Shown here one piece after another: positions 61,872-64,000 of a DNA stretch of 64,000 nt. A program made the translations under genes and the position numbers. This DNA comes from Actinomadura rudentiformis (GTDB lineage: Bacteria; Actinomycetota; Actinomycetes; Streptosporangiales; Streptosporangiaceae), in NCBI RefSeq assembly GCF_008923185.1, contig NZ_WBMT01000015.1, forward strand, positions 124,001 to 188,000, written 5' to 3'. The notes under the pieces are model-generated. The model saw nothing but the letters and a program-made list of their open reading frames with translations. It was not told where the DNA came from and did no database searches. The number at the start of each line of letters is the position of its first letter. The stretch's first letter is position 1.

Positions 61872-62282
61872 ATGGCGGAGCCCGAAAATCTCCCGAGTCT
61901 CGACGAAGTCCCGAGTCTCGAAGACGAGATCTTCTCGGTGGCCTCCAGAGTCGAGAACGCGAGGGACTCGTCGCCACGTATCCGGCTGCCCTGGGACAAG
62001 GCCCCGCAGGCGCTCGACGGCCGCTTCATCCTCGTTGGCACGGCGGGATTCGGCACGTTCGTCGTCATCGACGTCATCATGATGTGGGCCCCGCTCATGA
62101 TGAGCCGCCGTCCGAGCGTGCTGCCGCAGATGGTGACGCTGCTCCTGCTGGCCTTCGGCCTGGGCAGTCTCCTGATCTGGAAGGTCGGCGGCTCATGGCG
62201 CCCGTTCGGGATCGGCATGATGTTCGCCTGGATCTTCCTGACCCTGATCTCGGTCGGCTTCCTCACCGGCCTCACCCTCTGA
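61872..62282 (+). CDS. Membrane protein of unknown function
   Basis: A 136-residue protein. The first ~50 residues are hydrophilic and acidic (LPSLDEVPSLEDEIFSVASR), followed by three spans (FILVGTAGFGTFVVIDVIMM; VTLLLLAFGLGSLLIW; FGIGMMFAWIFLTLISVGFL). No family recognised. Confidence 0.65.
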   Translation: MAEPENLPSLDEVPSLEDEIFSVASRVENARDSSPRIRLPWDKAPQALDGRFILVGTAGFGTFVVIDVIMMWAPLMMSRRPSVLPQMVTLLLLAFGLGSLLIWKVGGSWRPFGIGMMFAWIFLTLISVGFLTGLTL

Positions 62283-62374
62283 CCCGCCGAGCCGGCGGCG
62301 GCCGACAAAGACGGCCGACTGCGCCGGGCTGTGCTACCCCGGGGGGAGTGAGGGCCGGCCGCGTTACCGTGGGG

Positions 62375-62836
62375 TCAGCCTGCCTCGCCTATGCGTTTGT
62401 TCACTGCGGTGAACGCGCGGCCGATGGCGGCCAGGTCGGAGGGGTCGATGATGTCGATGAAGAAGTCCCGGACCGTCTCCACGTGGTCGCGCGCGGCGCG
62501 GTCCAGGGCGTCGAAGCCCTCGTCGGTCAGGTGGGCGTAGACGCCGCGTTTGTCGTTCGGGCAGCCGCCGCGGAAGACGAGCCCCTTGGACTCCAACCGG
62601 CTGCAGGTATGGGAGAGGCGGCTGCGTGACTGGCTTGCGTGTTCGGCCAGCTCAGCCATGCGGAGGCGGCGCTCGGGGGCTTCGGACAGCCGTACCAGGA
62701 TCTCGTACTCCGACACCGACAGACCGTGCTTGGTCTTGAGATCGCGATCGAGGAGTTCGGTCAGCCGGACGCTGCCGTCCACGAACGCCCGCCAGTCGCG
62801 CTGTTGGTCGGCATCGAGCCAGCGTGGTTCGCTCAT
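62375..62836 (-). CDS. MarR family transcriptional regulator
   Basis: A 153-residue winged-helix regulator: LRMAELAEHASQSRSRLSHT recognition region, RGGCPNDKRGVYAHLTDEG wing. ATG 62836 is preferred to ATG 62869, which overlaps the palindrome. Divergent from the pirin gene, which it likely controls. Confidence 0.92.
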   Translation of the reverse strand: MSEPRWLDADQQRDWRAFVDGSVRLTELLDRDLKTKHGLSVSEYEILVRLSEAPERRLRMAELAEHASQSRSRLSHTCSRLESKGLVFRGGCPNDKRGVYAHLTDEGFDALDRAARDHVETVRDFFIDIIDPSDLAAIGRAFTAVNKRIGEAG

Positions 62837-62856
62837 GTTCGTAGTATAGAACACCT

Positions 62857-62870
62857 GTTGAAGATTCAAC
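62857..62870. promoter_or_regulatory. MarR operator GTTGAA-GA-TTCAAC
   Basis: Palindrome in the 145-bp divergent region between the MarR and pirin starts; a half-site, TTTCAACTACG, recurs near 62929. Confidence 0.6.
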
Positions 62871-62981
62871 TAATTCTGCTAGCGTGGGTGTCCACCTGGG
62901 CGGAGTCGCATGGGGGAATAGTTTATCTTTCAACTACGTTCCGGCTGGTGCACATCGGTGGCCCCTAGAGGAGGAGACGAG

Positions 62982-63992
62982 ATGCCTGCTGTGATGGCGG
63001 ATCCGCTGACACTGCCGCGGCTGCCGCGACTGCCCGAGGACACGACCGGCTGGCGCCGTGTCGCCAAGGTCGTCACCGCCCAGCGCCACCTGGAGGGCGA
63101 GGGATTCCAGGTGCGGCGCCCGTTCCCGGGTGTCGACCTGTCGCTCGCCGACCCGTTCCTGCTGCTCGACCAGATGGGCGAGGTCGAGTACGCGCCGGGC
63201 GAGGCCAAGGGCACGCCCTGGCACCCGCACCGCGGCTTCGAGACCGTGACGTACATGATCGACGGCACCTTCGCCCACCAGGACACCACCGGTGGCGGCG
63301 GTGTGATCACCGACGGCGCCACCCAGTGGATGACCGCCGGTGCCGGAATCCAGCACATCGAGCAGCCGCCTCCCGAACTCGTCACCAAGGGCGGGCTGTT
63401 CCATGGAGTGCAGCTCTGGGTCAACCTGCCGCGCGCCCAGAAGTGGGTCAAGCCGCGCTACCAGGACATCGAGGCGCGCGACGTGAAGCTGCTGGCGGCC
63501 GAGGACGGCGCCTCGCTCGTCCGGGTGATCGCCGGTTCGGTGGCGGGATTCCAGGGTCCGGGTTCGACGTACACGCCGATCACGTACCTGCACGCCACCG
63601 TCGCGCCCGGTGCGAGGCTGACGCTGCCCTGGCCTCGGGACTTCAACGCGCTCGTCTACTCCCTCTCCGGCCGCGGCACCGCGGGCGTGGAGGGGGTGGC
63701 GGTCGGCGACGGCCAGCTTGCGGTCTTCGGCGGCTCGCACCACAAGGGCGAGACCGACGGCCTGGTCGTGCGCGCGGCCGAGAGCCAGCCGGTGGCGAGC
63801 AAGAACGGCTGGGAGATCCTCATCCTCGGCGGCCTGCCGATCCGGGAGCCGATCGCCCGGTACGGGCCGTTCGTGATGAACACCCGCGAGGAGATCATCC
63901 AGGCGTTCGAGGACTTCCAGGCCGGCCGGATGGGGACGATCCCCGCGGAAAGGGTCCCGCACCTCTCCTCGGCGGACGAGTCGCTTACCTGA
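62982..63992 (+). CDS. Pirin family protein
   Basis: A 336-residue bicupin. The N-terminal cupin holds the metal ligands in WHPHRGFETVTYMIDG and AGAGIQHIEQPP (His, His, His, Glu). A GAGGAGG site precedes ATG 62982. Pirins include quercetinase-like dioxygenases and redox-sensing regulators; the role here is unknown. Under control of the divergent MarR gene. The stop is 8 bp from the window edge. Confidence 0.93.
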   Translation: MPAVMADPLTLPRLPRLPEDTTGWRRVAKVVTAQRHLEGEGFQVRRPFPGVDLSLADPFLLLDQMGEVEYAPGEAKGTPWHPHRGFETVTYMIDGTFAHQDTTGGGGVITDGATQWMTAGAGIQHIEQPPPELVTKGGLFHGVQLWVNLPRAQKWVKPRYQDIEARDVKLLAAEDGASLVRVIAGSVAGFQGPGSTYTPITYLHATVAPGARLTLPWPRDFNALVYSLSGRGTAGVEGVAVGDGQLAVFGGSHHKGETDGLVVRAAESQPVASKNGWEILILGGLPIREPIARYGPFVMNTREEIIQAFEDFQAGRMGTIPAERVPHLSSADESLT

Positions 63993-64000
63993 CGGACGGC

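Overview
The window is about 70% G+C throughout, with GTG and TTG starts, mostly G- or C-ending codons, short operons with ATGA/GTGA stop-start overlaps, and many TetR, MarR, ECF and partner-switching regulators. It encodes a bacterial proteasome activator (Bpa), actinobacterial polyprenol-phosphate mannosyltransferases (MptB-like GT-C and GT87), a DUF4446-pheA-serS-HAD cluster and a subtilisin-inhibitor-family protein. Together these point to a filamentous actinomycete, most likely Streptosporangiales/Thermomonosporaceae (inference; no rRNA is present). The content looks like ordinary chromosome with an accessory-rich first half. No integrase, transposase, phage module, CRISPR array or biosynthetic megasynthase was seen.

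Region 1 (1-6.2 kb): a DrrAB-type ABC exporter operon headed by a DUF4097 gene. This gene and its promoter region occur twice (1070-1923 and 4040-4892). The second copy is divergent from a regulator that fuses an IS30-like helix-turn-helix to a MarR/GbsR-type domain. A TetR gene with two matching operators sits beside copy 1. Region 2 (6.2-16.9 kb): small detoxification and redox genes (DinB-like, TetR-SDR-CMD, alpha/beta hydrolase, OYE, RidA/MarR, SDR), an orphan solute-binding lipoprotein flanked by two copies of a structured 145-bp element, a TenA-like protein and a secreted M28 aminopeptidase. Region 3 (17-22.5 kb): a copper-homeostasis locus, copZ-X-copA, plus Y, a paralogue of X. Both transcription units begin with a CsoR-like operator. 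X is predicted to be exported with a C-terminal His-rich tail; Y is predicted to be cytosolic with an N-terminal His-rich tail.

Region 4 (22.7-33 kb): an Fpg/Nei glycosylase, an SSI-type inhibitor lipoprotein head-to-head with a rhodanese, a TPP-riboswitch-controlled CytX-type transporter, a PAS-GAF-PAS histidine kinase, an RsbW-like ATPase, arginine deiminase, an MFS transporter and an NBR1-Ig anchored protein. Region 5 (33-41 kb): a stand-alone divergent EF-Tu behind a 795-bp hairpin-rich leader, a secreted DNase-I-like protein whose 3' end is tandemly duplicated, an acyl-CoA ligase and an OmpR-type two-component system. Region 6 (41-55 kb): an anti-sigma antagonist, a mannosyltransferase cluster, then the conserved actinobacterial DUF4446-pheA-(methyltransferase)-serS-HAD block and the quinone oxidoreductase-bpa pair. 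Region 7 (55-64 kb): a proline-rich ParA/MinD-like ATPase, a cupin plus ECF41-type sigma factor, tRNA-Ser(UGA) directly followed by an AlaX-like editing protein, an M15 peptidase lipoprotein and a MarR-pirin divergent pair.

The points most worth following up are the paired copper proteins X/Y, the duplicated DUF4097/regulator-site segment, the structured repeat flanking the solute-binding protein, the divergent EF-Tu with its unusual leader, and the tRNA-Ser/AlaX pair.
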